Of a stretch of DNA of 44,149 nucleotides, positions 36,037-43,657 are shown one piece after another (within the stretch, counting starts at the first letter, position 1; each line of letters opens with the position of its first letter). Source of the DNA: an uncultured Ruminococcus sp. GTDB taxonomy: Bacteria > Bacillota > Clostridia > Oscillospirales > Acutalibacteraceae. The position numbers and the translations under genes were made by a program. Location of the stretch: NCBI GenBank assembly GCA_904393835.1, contig CAJFNC010000015.1, forward strand, positions 1-44,149. The letters run 5' to 3'. The notes under the pieces are model-generated. The model searched no databases. It had not been told where the DNA came from and worked only from the letters and a program-made list of their open reading frames with translations.

Positions 36037-37317
36037 ATGATTGACATTAAGTTTTTAAGAGAGAATCCCGACGCGGTAAAAGAGAATATAAAAAAGAAAT
36101 TCCAGGATCAAAAACTTCCGCTTGTTGACGAGGTAATCGAACTCGACGCAAAGAGCAGAGAGGTAAAAAAGCAGGCGGATGACCTGCGCTCTAACAGGAA
36201 CAAAATTTCAAAACAGATCGGCGCTCTTATGGCTCAGGGCAAAAAAGAAGAGGGTATGGCGCTCAAAGAAGAGGTTACAAAGCAGGCTGAAAAGCTTGCT
36301 GAGCTTGAGGCTCAGGAAAACGAGTTATCGGCAAAGGTAACCGAAATTATGATGCAGATTCCCCAAATTATCGACCCGTCGGTTCCCATAGGCAGGGATG
36401 ACAGCGAAAACGTTGAAATTGAACGTTTCGGCGAGCCTGTAGTACCCGATTTTGAAATTCCGTACCATACGGATATTATGGAAAAATTCAACGGCATAGA
36501 CCTTGATTCGGCAAGAAAGGTAGCCGGAAACGGTTTTTATTATCTTATGGGCGACATTGCACGCCTGCACAGCGCGGTAATCTCATACGCTCGTGATTTT
36601 ATGATTGAAAGAGGTTTTACATATTGTGTACCTCCGTTTATGATAAGAAGTAATGTTGTTACAGGCGTTATGAGTTTTGCCGAGATGGATTCAATGATGT
36701 ACAAGATTGACGGCGAGGATCTCTACCTTATCGGCACCAGCGAACATTCAATGATTGGTAAGTTTATTGACACCATTAACAAGGAAGAAAACCTCCCTTA
36801 CACCCTCACAAGCTATTCACCCTGCTTCCGCAAGGAAAAAGGCGCTCACGGCATTGAAGAAAGAGGCGTTTACCGAATCCATCAGTTTGAAAAGCAGGAG
36901 ATGATTGTTGTCTGCAAGCCTGAGGAGAGCAAAATGTGGTTTGACAAGCTATGGCAGAACACAGTTGACCTCTTCCGTTCAATGGATATTCCGGTAAGAA
37001 CTCTTGAGTGTTGTTCCGGCGACCTTGCAGACCTCAAGGTTCGCTCACTGGACGTAGAGGCGTGGTCGCCGCGTCAGAAGAAGTACTTTGAGGTAGGCTC
37101 TTGTTCCAACCTCGGTGACGCTCAGGCAAGGCGTCTTAAAATCAGAGTATCGGGAGAGGGCGGCAAAAAATACTTTGCGCACACCCTCAACAACACCGTT
37201 GTCGCTCCGCCGAGAATGTTAATCGCTTTCCTTGAAAACAACCTCAATGAGGACGGTTCGGTCAGAATACCCGAGGTGCTCAGACCCTATATGGGCGGCA
37301 AATCCGTTATCAAATAA
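36037..37317 (+). CDS. serS: Seryl-tRNA synthetase
   Basis: A 426-residue class II synthetase. The N-terminal coiled-coil arm (about 30-100) binds the long variable arm of tRNA-Ser. Motif 2 (FRKEKGAHG) and motif 3 (LNNTVVAPPRMLIAFLEN split around residue 390) are present. It charges tRNA-Ser, and tRNA-Sec when present. AGGAGA lies ahead of the ATG. Its location 15 bp after parB is common in Firmicutes and implies co-transcription. A terminator ends the unit. Confidence 0.97.
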   Translation: MIDIKFLRENPDAVKENIKKKFQDQKLPLVDEVIELDAKSREVKKQADDLRSNRNKISKQIGALMAQGKKEEGMALKEEVTKQAEKLAELEAQENELSAKVTEIMMQIPQIIDPSVPIGRDDSENVEIERFGEPVVPDFEIPYHTDIMEKFNGIDLDSARKVAGNGFYYLMGDIARLHSAVISYARDFMIERGFTYCVPPFMIRSNVVTGVMSFAEMDSMMYKIDGEDLYLIGTSEHSMIGKFIDTINKEENLPYTLTSYSPCFRKEKGAHGIEERGVYRIHQFEKQEMIVVCKPEESKMWFDKLWQNTVDLFRSMDIPVRTLECCSGDLADLKVRSLDVEAWSPRQKKYFEVGSCSNLGDAQARRLKIRVSGEGGKKYFAHTLNNTVVAPPRMLIAFLENNLNEDGSVRIPEVLRPYMGGKSVIK

Positions 37318-37338
37318 TGCTTATATAATTCAAACTAC

Positions 37339-37366
37339 CCCGACAATAAACATTGTCGGGATTTTG
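37339..37366 (+). terminator. Terminator after serS
   Basis: A 9-bp stem CCCGACAAT/ATTGTCGGG with AAAC loop, then ATTTTGTTTATTTT. Confidence 0.85.
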
Positions 37367-37700
37367 TTTATTTTAGACAAATTACAGGCAAAAAGTTCTA
37401 CAAATAGACAATTGAAAATATTATATAGATGTGGTACTATTTTACCGTAAATTGTTAATATATCTGCGGTGTGTATTTAAGAGCGGAAGCAAAAGACTGA
37501 GTGTATCGCTCACAGACAAGTTGTTATATATTATTGCATTTTCGCTTTTGTTACAATAAACATTAATTTACTATGTTACTGTTTATTGATGACAAAATTG
37601 TAAATTCGACACATTGTTTGTTATATTGACAACATTTTATAAATATGTTATTATTTTATCAACTCATAAATTATGGGGGATAATTTTAGGAGGTAAATTT
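37367..37700. other. Gap with two promoter-like signals
   Basis: No gene is visible. TTGAAA-17-TACTAT at 37,412-37,440 precedes 180 bp with a small TGAG/CTCA hairpin and could drive a short RNA. TTGACA-17-TATTAT at 37,626-37,654 is the evident promoter of the DUF4190 gene. Confidence 0.45.
37626..37654 (+). promoter_or_regulatory. Promoter of the DUF4190 gene
   Basis: Perfect TTGACA, a 17-bp spacer and TATTAT, with AGGAGG and ATG about 45 bp later. Confidence 0.7.
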
Positions 37701-38033
37701 ATGAATACAAAAGGTAAGGCTATTGCTTCGCTTGTATGCGGTATTGTGGGTCTTGTAGTTCCGTGGTTCGGATTTACATCGATTATTTCAATAATTCTTG
37801 GTATTATTGCAATTATTCTTGCGGCAAATGTAAGAAAGTATAACGATGCAAATAAGGGCATGGCTACTGCAGGCTTGGTTCTCGGTATTATCTCTATCAT
37901 ACTCGGAGCGATTACTACTGTATGCGTAATTTGTACTGTCTGCGCAGTAGGCGGTTCAATGGCGGTTCTCAGCTCAGGTGATTGGTCAAGTTTGTCAAGC
38001 TTGGCAAACGAGTTGTCAAGTTCGCTCAACTAA
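37701..38033 (+). CDS. DUF4190-type small membrane protein
   Basis: A 110-residue protein with the DUF4190 pattern: KGKAIASLVCGIVG, a hydrophobic helix, ILGIIAIILA, then KGMATAGLVLGIISIILG and a second long hydrophobic stretch. It ends in a Ser/Leu-rich tail. Such proteins are common small membrane proteins in Gram-positive bacteria without known function. A full AGGAGG lies 8 bp before the ATG. It has its own promoter and terminator, and a high translation rate is suggested by the ribosome site. Confidence 0.85.
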   Translation: MNTKGKAIASLVCGIVGLVVPWFGFTSIISIILGIIAIILAANVRKYNDANKGMATAGLVLGIISIILGAITTVCVICTVCAVGGSMAVLSSGDWSSLSSLANELSSSLN

Positions 38034-38052
38034 TTTAAGGTTTTATAAAAAT

Positions 38053-38083
38053 ACCTCTTGTGTGCTGCACAAGAGGTTATTTT
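38053..38083 (+). terminator. Terminator after the DUF4190 gene
   Basis: A 10-bp perfect stem ACCTCTTGTG/CACAAGAGGT, loop TGCTG, then TATTTTTT. It ends only 14 bp before the lgt start, so lgt expression may depend on read-through. Confidence 0.85.
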
Positions 38084-38096
38084 TTCGGAGGAAAAA

Positions 38097-38918
38097 ATGT
38101 ACCCGATTATAAATATTTTCGGCAGAGAAATTGCAAGCTACGGAATAATGACTGCTTTAGGTGTTCTTGCCGGCGGTTTTTTTGTCTGCCGAACGGCAAA
38201 AAAGAGAAATCACGACGACAACGACTACATAATTTTTATGCTTATATGCGCAATCGGTGTGTTAGTCGGAAGTCACCTGCTGTATGCGATAACTCAATGG
38301 AAAATTATAGGTATATTTCTGTCGAACCTCGATAGATTTGCCGCGACATTCGGAGATTTAATTGCGAATTTGATTTACATTTTCGGCGGCAGCGTCTTTT
38401 ACGGAGGTTTGCTCGGCGGAATTGCGGCAGGGGTAATCTACGGAAAAATAAAGAAGCTCGACCTTAAAGAGTATTCTGACATATGCACCCCTATGATTCC
38501 GCTGTTTCACGCCTTCGGCAGAGTAGGATGTTTTTTGGGCGGATGTTGTTTCGGAATAGAAAGTCCGCTCGGATTTACCGTCCACGGCAATGAGCTGGTG
38601 CCAATGATAAACGATGTGCAACGGTTTCCCGTTCAGCTGCTTGAAGCATCTCTCAATCTGATACTGTTCTTCGTGCTGTGGTATCTGCTCAAAAAAGATA
38701 TTTTTAAAGGCAGGCTTATTTTTGTATATCTTCTAAGCTATTCGGTAATCAGATTTTTCGATGAGTTTTTGCGGGGAGATACATACCGAGGCTTTTTATT
38801 CGGTTTATCAACATCACAGATAATAAGTATTCTGATATTTGCAGTTATTGTTATTTATATATTAACAACTTTTATTAAAAGTAAAAAAAGGCAAACAAAA
38901 AACACGATACAGTTATAA
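38097..38918 (+). CDS. lgt: Prolipoprotein diacylglyceryl transferase family protein
   Basis: A 273-residue membrane protein with about seven helices. It belongs to the Lgt family, which adds diacylglycerol to the lipobox cysteine of prolipoproteins. The core signature reads HAFGRVGCFLGGCCFG (138-153): the catalytic-region arginine (Arg142) is kept, but the E. coli Asn146 position is Cys145, and Tyr102 (FYGGLLGG) stands at the His103 position. The late arginine is in RFFDEFLRGD. This GCC variant is a divergent Lgt type, and activity is inferred. At least two lipoproteins are encoded in the window. GGAGG precedes the ATG at 38,097. Confidence 0.85.
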   Translation: MYPIINIFGREIASYGIMTALGVLAGGFFVCRTAKKRNHDDNDYIIFMLICAIGVLVGSHLLYAITQWKIIGIFLSNLDRFAATFGDLIANLIYIFGGSVFYGGLLGGIAAGVIYGKIKKLDLKEYSDICTPMIPLFHAFGRVGCFLGGCCFGIESPLGFTVHGNELVPMINDVQRFPVQLLEASLNLILFFVLWYLLKKDIFKGRLIFVYLLSYSVIRFFDEFLRGDTYRGFLFGLSTSQIISILIFAVIVIYILTTFIKSKKRQTKNTIQL

Positions 38919-38935
38919 AACTGTACCGTGTTTTA
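38899..38935. terminator. Bidirectional terminator between lgt and the DUF2752 gene
   Basis: Long hairpin AAACACG/CGTGTTT continued by ACAGTT/AACTGT across one internal mismatch pair, with A runs on one side and T on the other. It overlaps both gene ends. Confidence 0.75.
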
Positions 38936-39334
38936 AGGTCTTAAAAAGTAAAACGGTTCAAAGTTACGCAAAACACCGAACACTAAAATTACAATTGCAC
39001 AACAAACAAGGATTACGGTCTGCCACTTTGAGAATTTAAAACTGCCCTTGTTTATGTATTTTATGCAGGAAGAAACTGCAAGCAAAATCCACAGCGGGAG
39101 TGTTATCAAAAAGGCGGCGTTGCATTGAAAAGCCCGCATAAAATCAAGGTTTATCAGGGCTTGAAACATTCGGGTAATTCCGCAGCCCGGGCAGTAAATG
39201 CCGAACAGCTGATATGAATAGCAGGGGATTGATATGCCGTTTAGCGTGAGAATGTAATATATAATTCCGCAGGCAAGCACAATACCGCATATAAAAAGCA
39301 CTTTAATTAAACGGTTTTTCTTTGAAAAATCCAT
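38933..39334 (-). CDS. DUF2752 membrane protein
   Basis: A 133-residue membrane protein with three hydrophobic helices (about 10-32, 68-90, 103-123). The DUF2752 signature CPGCGITRMFQALINLDF sits between the first two (about 48-65). The paired cysteines might bind metal or form a disulphide, but the family has no established function. GGAGG lies 6 bp before the ATG. It is convergent with lgt and preceded by a perfect 9-bp dyad at 39,345-39,365 that looks like an operator. Confidence 0.88.
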   Translation of the reverse strand: MDFSKKNRLIKVLFICGIVLACGIIYYILTLNGISIPCYSYQLFGIYCPGCGITRMFQALINLDFMRAFQCNAAFLITLPLWILLAVSSCIKYINKGSFKFSKWQTVILVCCAIVILVFGVLRNFEPFYFLRP

Positions 39335-39344
39335 TTTGCCTCCA

Positions 39345-39365
39345 TTGTTATTATTATAATAACAA
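39345..39365. promoter_or_regulatory. Operator-like dyad upstream of the DUF2752 gene
   Basis: TTGTTATTA-TTA-TAATAACAA, perfect 9-bp arms, about 10 bp before the start codon and over the ribosome-site region. It may bind a repressor or act as an RNA hairpin. It is not a PerR or Fur consensus. Confidence 0.45.
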
Positions 39366-39465
39366 GTATTAAAAAGTAAGTATTAGATAGGTAAAAAAAC
39401 ACAAACCGAGTGTTTTTGTTAGGGGATAAAAATATATTACGTGCAATTATGAAACAAAAGCAGAT

Positions 39466-39487
39466 AACGGGTGCTTTGGCACCCGTT
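39466..39487 (-). terminator. Hairpin after metG
   Basis: The 9-bp stem AACGGGTGC/GCACCCGTT with loop TTTG ends 4 bp from the metG stop. The T tail on the minus strand is weak. Confidence 0.55.
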
Positions 39488-39490
39488 TAA

Positions 39491-41437
39491 TCAGCTGATT
39501 TTTGAACCTGCGGGAATGTCGTCAACAAAGATAACCTTAATATCTTCTCCGACAGTAGCTGCAAGAATCATACCGCAGCTTTCAACGCCGCAGAGTTTGG
39601 CAGGCTTTAGGTTTGAAACAAGCACAATATGCTTTCCTACAAGCTCTTCGGGTTTATAAAACTTAGCAATACCGCTTGCGACAGTTCTCTCTTTGACGCC
39701 GTCAAAAACGGTGAGCTTGAGCAGTTTTTTTGCCTTTTTAATAGGCTCGCAGGCTCTGATTTCGGCAACCCTGAGATCAACCTTGGTAAAATCGTCAATT
39801 GAAATCTGAGCAATTCCCTCAATTTCTTCACGCAGCTTTTTGGTGTTTTCATCTTCGGGAGACTCGTTTTTGATAATCTCGTTAAGCTCTGCAATTTCCT
39901 TTTCAACGTCAATTCTGGGGAAGAGAGCCTCGCCCTTTTTAACTGTCACATCAGCGGGAAGCACGTTAAATTTATCGGCATTTTCGTAGGTAGCGCAATT
40001 TTCGCAGGCGCCGATCTGCTCAAGAGCCTTAGGCATTACAGTTGGCATAAACGCGGAGAGCAATGTGGCTGTAATTCTGATAGTGTCAAGCAGATTATAA
40101 AGCACAGTGGCGAGGTGAGCACGGTTTGATTCGTCCTTGGCAAGTACCCACGGAGTAGTTTCGTCAATGTATTTGTTGGCGCGTGAAACAACCTTAAAGA
40201 TCTCGGCAAGCGCGTTGTTGAGCTGAGTTTCATCAATATATTTGTCAACCTTTTCTCTGAGCGAGGTTGCGCAGTTGATGAGTTCGTCGTCAAATTCGCC
40301 GACCTGACGTTCGGTCGGCAGAGTGCCGCCGAAATATTTTTCAACCATCGCAACGGTTCTTGAAACAAGGTTGCCAAAACCGTTTGCGAGGTCGGAATTA
40401 ATTCTGTTAATCATAATCTCGTTTGAGAAAGAGCTGTCGGCGCCCAAAGCCATCTCACGCAGAATGTGGTATCTGATTGCGTCTGCGCCGTAGCGTTTTC
40501 CCAAAATGAACGGGTCAACAACGTTTCCGAGTGACTTTGACATTTTCTGACCGTTAAAGGTAATCCAGCCGTGCACGGCGAGGTGCTTGGGCAAAGGCAG
40601 GTCGAGAGCCATAAGCATAGCAGGCCAGGTGATAGCGTGAAAACGCATAATATCCTTGGCAACCATATGCAAATCGGCAGGCCAGAACCTGTCGAAATCG
40701 TTATATTTTTCGTTGTAAAAACCGAGCGCGGAGATATAGTTTGAAAGGGCGTCAATCCACACGTAAACCACGTGCTTGTCGTCAAAGGTTACGGGGATAC
40801 CCCAGCTAAATGAGGTACGTGAAACGCAGAGATCCTCAAGACCGGGTTTAATAAAGTTGTTAACAAGCTCTAACGCTCTGTTTTTGGGCTGGAGATAGTC
40901 TGTCTCTAACAAAAGCTTTTCAATTCTGTCGGCAAACGGTGCCATTTTAAGGAAGTAAGCCTCTTCTTTTGCTTCAACAACCTCTCTGCCGCACTCGGGG
41001 CATTTGCCGTCAACAAGCTGGCTTTCAGTCCAAAAGCTTTCGCAGGGAGTGCAGTATTTGCCCTTGTACTCGCCTTTGTAGATATAGCCCTTGTCGTAGA
41101 GCTCCTTAAAAATCTTTTGAACTGTTTCTATATGATAATCGTCTGTTGTACGAATGTATCTGTCATAGCTGATGTTCATAAACTTCCAAAGGTTTTTGAA
41201 GATTTCAACAATCTCGTCAACGTACTGCTTTGGAGAAACACCTTTTTCGGCAGCCTTTTGCTCAATTTTAAGACCGTGTTCATCGGTACCTGTGAGGAAC
41301 ATTACATCATAGCCTTGCATTCGTCTGTAACGCGCGATAGAGTCGCAGGCAACCGTAGTGTAGCAATGGCCGATATGCGGCTTGCCCGACGGATAGTAAA
41401 TAGGCGTAGTGATATAATAGGGTTTTTTCTTACACAT
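39491..41437 (-). CDS. metG: Methionyl-tRNA synthetase
   Basis: A 648-residue class I synthetase that charges both initiator and elongator tRNA-Met. HIGH is at 21-24, one zinc knuckle is formed by CTPC and CPEC (about 127-150), and KMSKS is in NGQKMSKSLGN (about 300). The anticodon-binding helical domain follows. The last 110 residues (from about 540) are an EMAP-type OB-fold tRNA-binding domain that dimerises. AGGAGG precedes the ATG at 41,437; an ATG 27 bp upstream is unlikely. The initiator tRNA gene lies 350 bp upstream on the other strand. Confidence 0.97.
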   Translation of the reverse strand: MCKKKPYYITTPIYYPSGKPHIGHCYTTVACDSIARYRRMQGYDVMFLTGTDEHGLKIEQKAAEKGVSPKQYVDEIVEIFKNLWKFMNISYDRYIRTTDDYHIETVQKIFKELYDKGYIYKGEYKGKYCTPCESFWTESQLVDGKCPECGREVVEAKEEAYFLKMAPFADRIEKLLLETDYLQPKNRALELVNNFIKPGLEDLCVSRTSFSWGIPVTFDDKHVVYVWIDALSNYISALGFYNEKYNDFDRFWPADLHMVAKDIMRFHAITWPAMLMALDLPLPKHLAVHGWITFNGQKMSKSLGNVVDPFILGKRYGADAIRYHILREMALGADSSFSNEIMINRINSDLANGFGNLVSRTVAMVEKYFGGTLPTERQVGEFDDELINCATSLREKVDKYIDETQLNNALAEIFKVVSRANKYIDETTPWVLAKDESNRAHLATVLYNLLDTIRITATLLSAFMPTVMPKALEQIGACENCATYENADKFNVLPADVTVKKGEALFPRIDVEKEIAELNEIIKNESPEDENTKKLREEIEGIAQISIDDFTKVDLRVAEIRACEPIKKAKKLLKLTVFDGVKERTVASGIAKFYKPEELVGKHIVLVSNLKPAKLCGVESCGMILAATVGEDIKVIFVDDIPAGSKIS

Positions 41438-41478
41438 AAGTGAGTCCTCCTTTAAATTCAGCAAATGATGCTCTTAAT

Positions 41479-41507
41479 ATTATACCAATTTTTCAGGTGA
41501 ATTGCAA
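41479..41507 (-). promoter_or_regulatory. metG promoter
   Basis: TTGCAA, a 17-bp spacer and a perfect TATAAT on the minus strand. The leader is only about 35 nt, so no T-box or S-box is present. Confidence 0.65.
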
Positions 41508-41734
41508 CAGAACGCCGTCACAAGTTGAAAAATGCGGCATATAATATGAATGAGAGGAGTTAATGCAAGGGCAGGGAACAGTACAGCATAAAAAACAGGA
41601 TAAAATTTTCAGCCTCTAAAAACAGCGTCCGATATTTAAAATTCAGCGGCGGAATATAATACCCACTGAATTTGCAGTGTAATATGCCGATTGCTTTGAT
41701 AAAAGCAAAGTTTTGAAAAATTTTTTACAAACAG

Positions 41735-41763
41735 TTGACAAACACATAAATAAGTGATATAAT
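41735..41763 (+). promoter_or_regulatory. Consensus promoter of the initiator tRNA
   Basis: Perfect TTGACA (41,735-41,740) and TATAAT (41,758-41,763) with a 17-bp spacer, 25 bp before the tRNA. Confidence 0.85.
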
Positions 41764-41788
41764 AATAAAGCTGTAGAAAAGAATATAT

Positions 41789-41865
<77 letters not shown>

Positions 41866-41877
41866 AAACAGTAAAGT

Positions 41878-41907
41878 GATTTAAGCAGCCGAAAAGCTGT
41901 TTAAATC
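41878..41907 (+). terminator. Hairpin after the initiator tRNA
   Basis: A 12-bp stem GATTTAAGCAGC/GCTGTTTAAATC (one G-U) with loop CGAAAA. It lacks a clean T run, so processing rather than termination is possible. Confidence 0.45.
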
Positions 41908-42261
41908 GCTCGGCTGTATAAAAAATTTATATCGTTCCCTATTCTAACCGAATTCTATAAACTTTGTTATAGAAGCTATCCTCAGGTGTCGTCAGACAGC
42001 CGAGTAATCGGTCGATATGGTTACACACAAGATGTTATTGTTTATATTTAATATAACACACTAATAAATCTTGCAGAGTGGATTAAGCTCTTTGCCGGTC
42101 AGAATTATCAACAGTGTGAGTTGGTTCGCTGTTCTTTGTGGTTAGAAAGTAGAAGAACATTATGCGTAACTGTTTCTGAACGGTTGAGTATGAGATATGT
42201 AATCCTATTCAGTTTTCTACAAAAAATGAAGTCCTGCACCACGGGTATAACGGTACAGGAC
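41908..42261. other. Gene-free gap after the tRNA
   Basis: About 350 bp without a supportable gene. It contains several weak hairpins and, at its right end, the 8-bp stem AAGTCCTG/CAGGACTT (42,229-42,263) that overlaps a promoter. I could not match it to 6S, SRP, tmRNA or RNase P RNA. Confidence 0.5.
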
Positions 42262-42362
42262 TTGACAAAAGTATCAAAAGCGTATATGATAATACGCAGA
42301 ATTAGCTTCACAAGTTCTAAGTTGTTGGTAGCAGCTTATAAGCTGTGGGGCTTATTTTTTTA
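42262..42362 (+). ncRNA. Candidate small RNA (promoter to terminator, no gene)
   Basis: TTGACA (42,262-42,267), a 17-bp spacer and TATGAT (42,285-42,290) are followed about 48 nt downstream by the stem ATAAGC/GCTTAT (42,338-42,343/42,350-42,355) and a run of T. The product would be about 65 nt starting near 42,297, with no start codon and ribosome site. The promoter overlaps the right arm of an upstream hairpin. Prediction only. Confidence 0.4.
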
Positions 42363-42540
42363 TATATTGTATTATACAGCCATAATAATTAGTTGTCAAT
42401 ACTTTTTATACAATTTAATTTTTTTTGTTTTAAAACGTAAGTGTCCCTCCGAGGGACAGGTGTTCCAAAAATACTTTATTTAATTTAAATATTGGTTATC
42501 ATTTCTAATATTACCGGCAACATTTTTATAAAAATGTGTG

Positions 42541-42900
42541 TCAAAGCAATTGTAACAGTAAATCTTTCTCAGTATGTTTTTTATAAAGTTCAAACTTTTC
42601 ATCTCCGTTATATGGGGCAAAGATTATATAGTCGTTTAGCAATCTGATTAATTTGTTTTTTAATTGATCATCATTGCAAGCAATAATATCGTTTTCTAAA
42701 ATTTTAAGACATTTTATATAATTATCAGAGTTGCGCTTGATCCGTGCAGCTCTTAGAGCCATAATGTAAAAATTTTTATTGTTTATCCTTTGACAATGAG
42801 ATATATCAGTCAATGAAAGTTTACTATATAATAACATAATTTCAATTTTATGTAAATTTCTTCTTATGGTTGATTCCTTTAGCTTTATTTTTATTCTCAT
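42541..42900 (-). CDS. Small AT-rich protein of unknown function
   Basis: A 119-residue, Lys/Ile/Leu/Asn-rich, mostly helical protein without signal peptide or membrane helix. The N-terminal part (1-60) is basic and could bind nucleic acid; the C-terminal part is acidic and Leu rich, ending KDLLLQLL. A good AGGAG lies 8 bp ahead of the ATG at 42,900. Base composition is clearly more A/T rich than the housekeeping genes, which suggests recent acquisition. It is flanked on both sides by the 17-bp palindrome. I do not recognise the family. Confidence 0.7.
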   Translation of the reverse strand: MRIKIKLKESTIRRNLHKIEIMLLYSKLSLTDISHCQRINNKNFYIMALRAARIKRNSDNYIKCLKILENDIIACNDDQLKNKLIRLLNDYIIFAPYNGDEKFELYKKHTEKDLLLQLL

Positions 42901-42999
42901 ATAATCACTCCTAAAATATTACTGTCCCTCGGAGGGACAGCCGGCTTACTTCAAAGTTAAGTGTCCCTCCGAGGGACACTTATTTTGCTTAAATTATTC

Positions 43000-43174
43000 A
43001 AAGTCGGAGTAAAAGAAAAGCGATGAGCAACATAGAGAGGGGGAAAGAGAGCAAAAGAGCAAGGAGAAAGTCACCTCTCTTTCCCCCTCTTTTTGAGCGT
43101 TGAAAACATTGAAACAGCCTTGCTGTTCCAACCTTTCCAACACTCAAATTCACACCCCCTATCTCTCCGACTTT
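43000..43174. ncRNA. Candidate multi-stem structured RNA or small non-coding element
   Basis: A closing stem AAAGTCGGAG (43,000-43,009)/CTCCGACTTT (43,165-43,174) encloses two further stems. The first is a perfect 16-bp stem AGAGGGGGAAAGAGAG/CTCTCTTTCCCCCTCT (43,036-43,051/43,075-43,090) followed by TTTTT. The second is a long hairpin TTTGAG-x-GTTG...AACAGC/GCTGTT...CAAC-x-CTCAAA (43,092-43,148). Together they form a three-way junction. The block lies between two copies of the palindrome and has no open reading frame of note. RNA or MITE-like DNA are both possible. Confidence 0.5.
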
Positions 43175-43247
43175 CTCGATTGCTTTACCAACATTTATTA
43201 AATTTATAATTTATATGTCCCTCCGAGGGACAGTTTTTATACAAAAA

Positions 43248-43265
43248 GCAGAGCGTAAACTCTGC
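43248..43265 (-). terminator. Terminator of the 105-residue gene
   Basis: The 6-bp stem GCAGAG/CTCTGC is followed on the minus strand by TTTTTGT, 19 bp after the stop codon. Confidence 0.7.
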
Positions 43266-43283
43266 CTTAATGTTTCAGTATTA

Positions 43284-43601
43284 TTATATGAATTCACTAA
43301 TATCAAATTCGTCTAAATCTTTAAGAGTATCTTGTATTTGTTTATCAACAGCAAGTTTACAAACAGATTGTTTTGGCATATCTTCAGGACTGTTGATTGT
43401 ATATTTTAAAAAGTAAATCGGTTTGTATTTTTTAAAAATAATTATGCTTCCTTTATATGTTTGGTCAAAAGGAATTTTTTGGTCTTGTGTTTCTATACGT
43501 TCAACGCTGAATGTTGTTTTGCTGTATTCAGAGTTAGTTATGTTGATGTTTAACTTTTCTTTAATTGCATTTGCGATTACATTTTCATAAATAAATATCA
43601 T
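43284..43601 (-). CDS. Small AT-rich protein of unknown function
   Basis: A 105-residue soluble protein. The opening (IFIYENVIANAIKEKLNINI) is amphipathic, the middle is beta-strand rich (TFSVERIET, GSIIIFKKYKPIYFLKYTI), and the C-terminus is acidic (LKDLDEFDISEF). AAGGA lies 8 bp before the ATG at 43,601; a TTG two codons upstream is less likely. It sits between two palindromes, 56 bp downstream of ssb on the same strand, so it may be read from the ssb transcript. Composition is A/T rich. No family is recognised. Confidence 0.7.
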   Translation of the reverse strand: MIFIYENVIANAIKEKLNINITNSEYSKTTFSVERIETQDQKIPFDQTYKGSIIIFKKYKPIYFLKYTINSPEDMPKQSVCKLAVDKQIQDTLKDLDEFDISEFI

Positions 43602-43657
43602 ATTCAAAATCCTTTCCTTTTATGTGTCCCTCCGAGGGACACTTGCATATAAGGCGC

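Larger units (their letters stand above)
42442..43641. repeat. Five copies of the palindrome TGTCCCTCCGAGGGACA
   Basis: Identical 17-mers (8-bp arms around one C) lie at 42,442-42,458, 42,962-42,978, 43,216-43,232 and 43,625-43,641. The reverse-oriented copy is at 42,923-42,939. They bracket, in order, the gene at 42,541-42,900, a structured RNA-like block, and the gene at 43,284-43,601. I saw no copy elsewhere in the window. Only one copy is followed by a T run, so they are not simply terminators. Confidence 0.9.

Noticed and set aside
41908..42230. 6S, SRP or tmRNA gene after the initiator tRNA
   Set aside because: No match to the SRP GGAAG apical loop, the 6S central bubble or a tmRNA tRNA-like domain.
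42121..42483. Plus-strand open frame of 120 codons
   Set aside because: No ribosome site, unusual composition (many Ser/Thr/Tyr/Leu then a poly-aromatic end), and it runs through a promoter and terminator and one palindrome.
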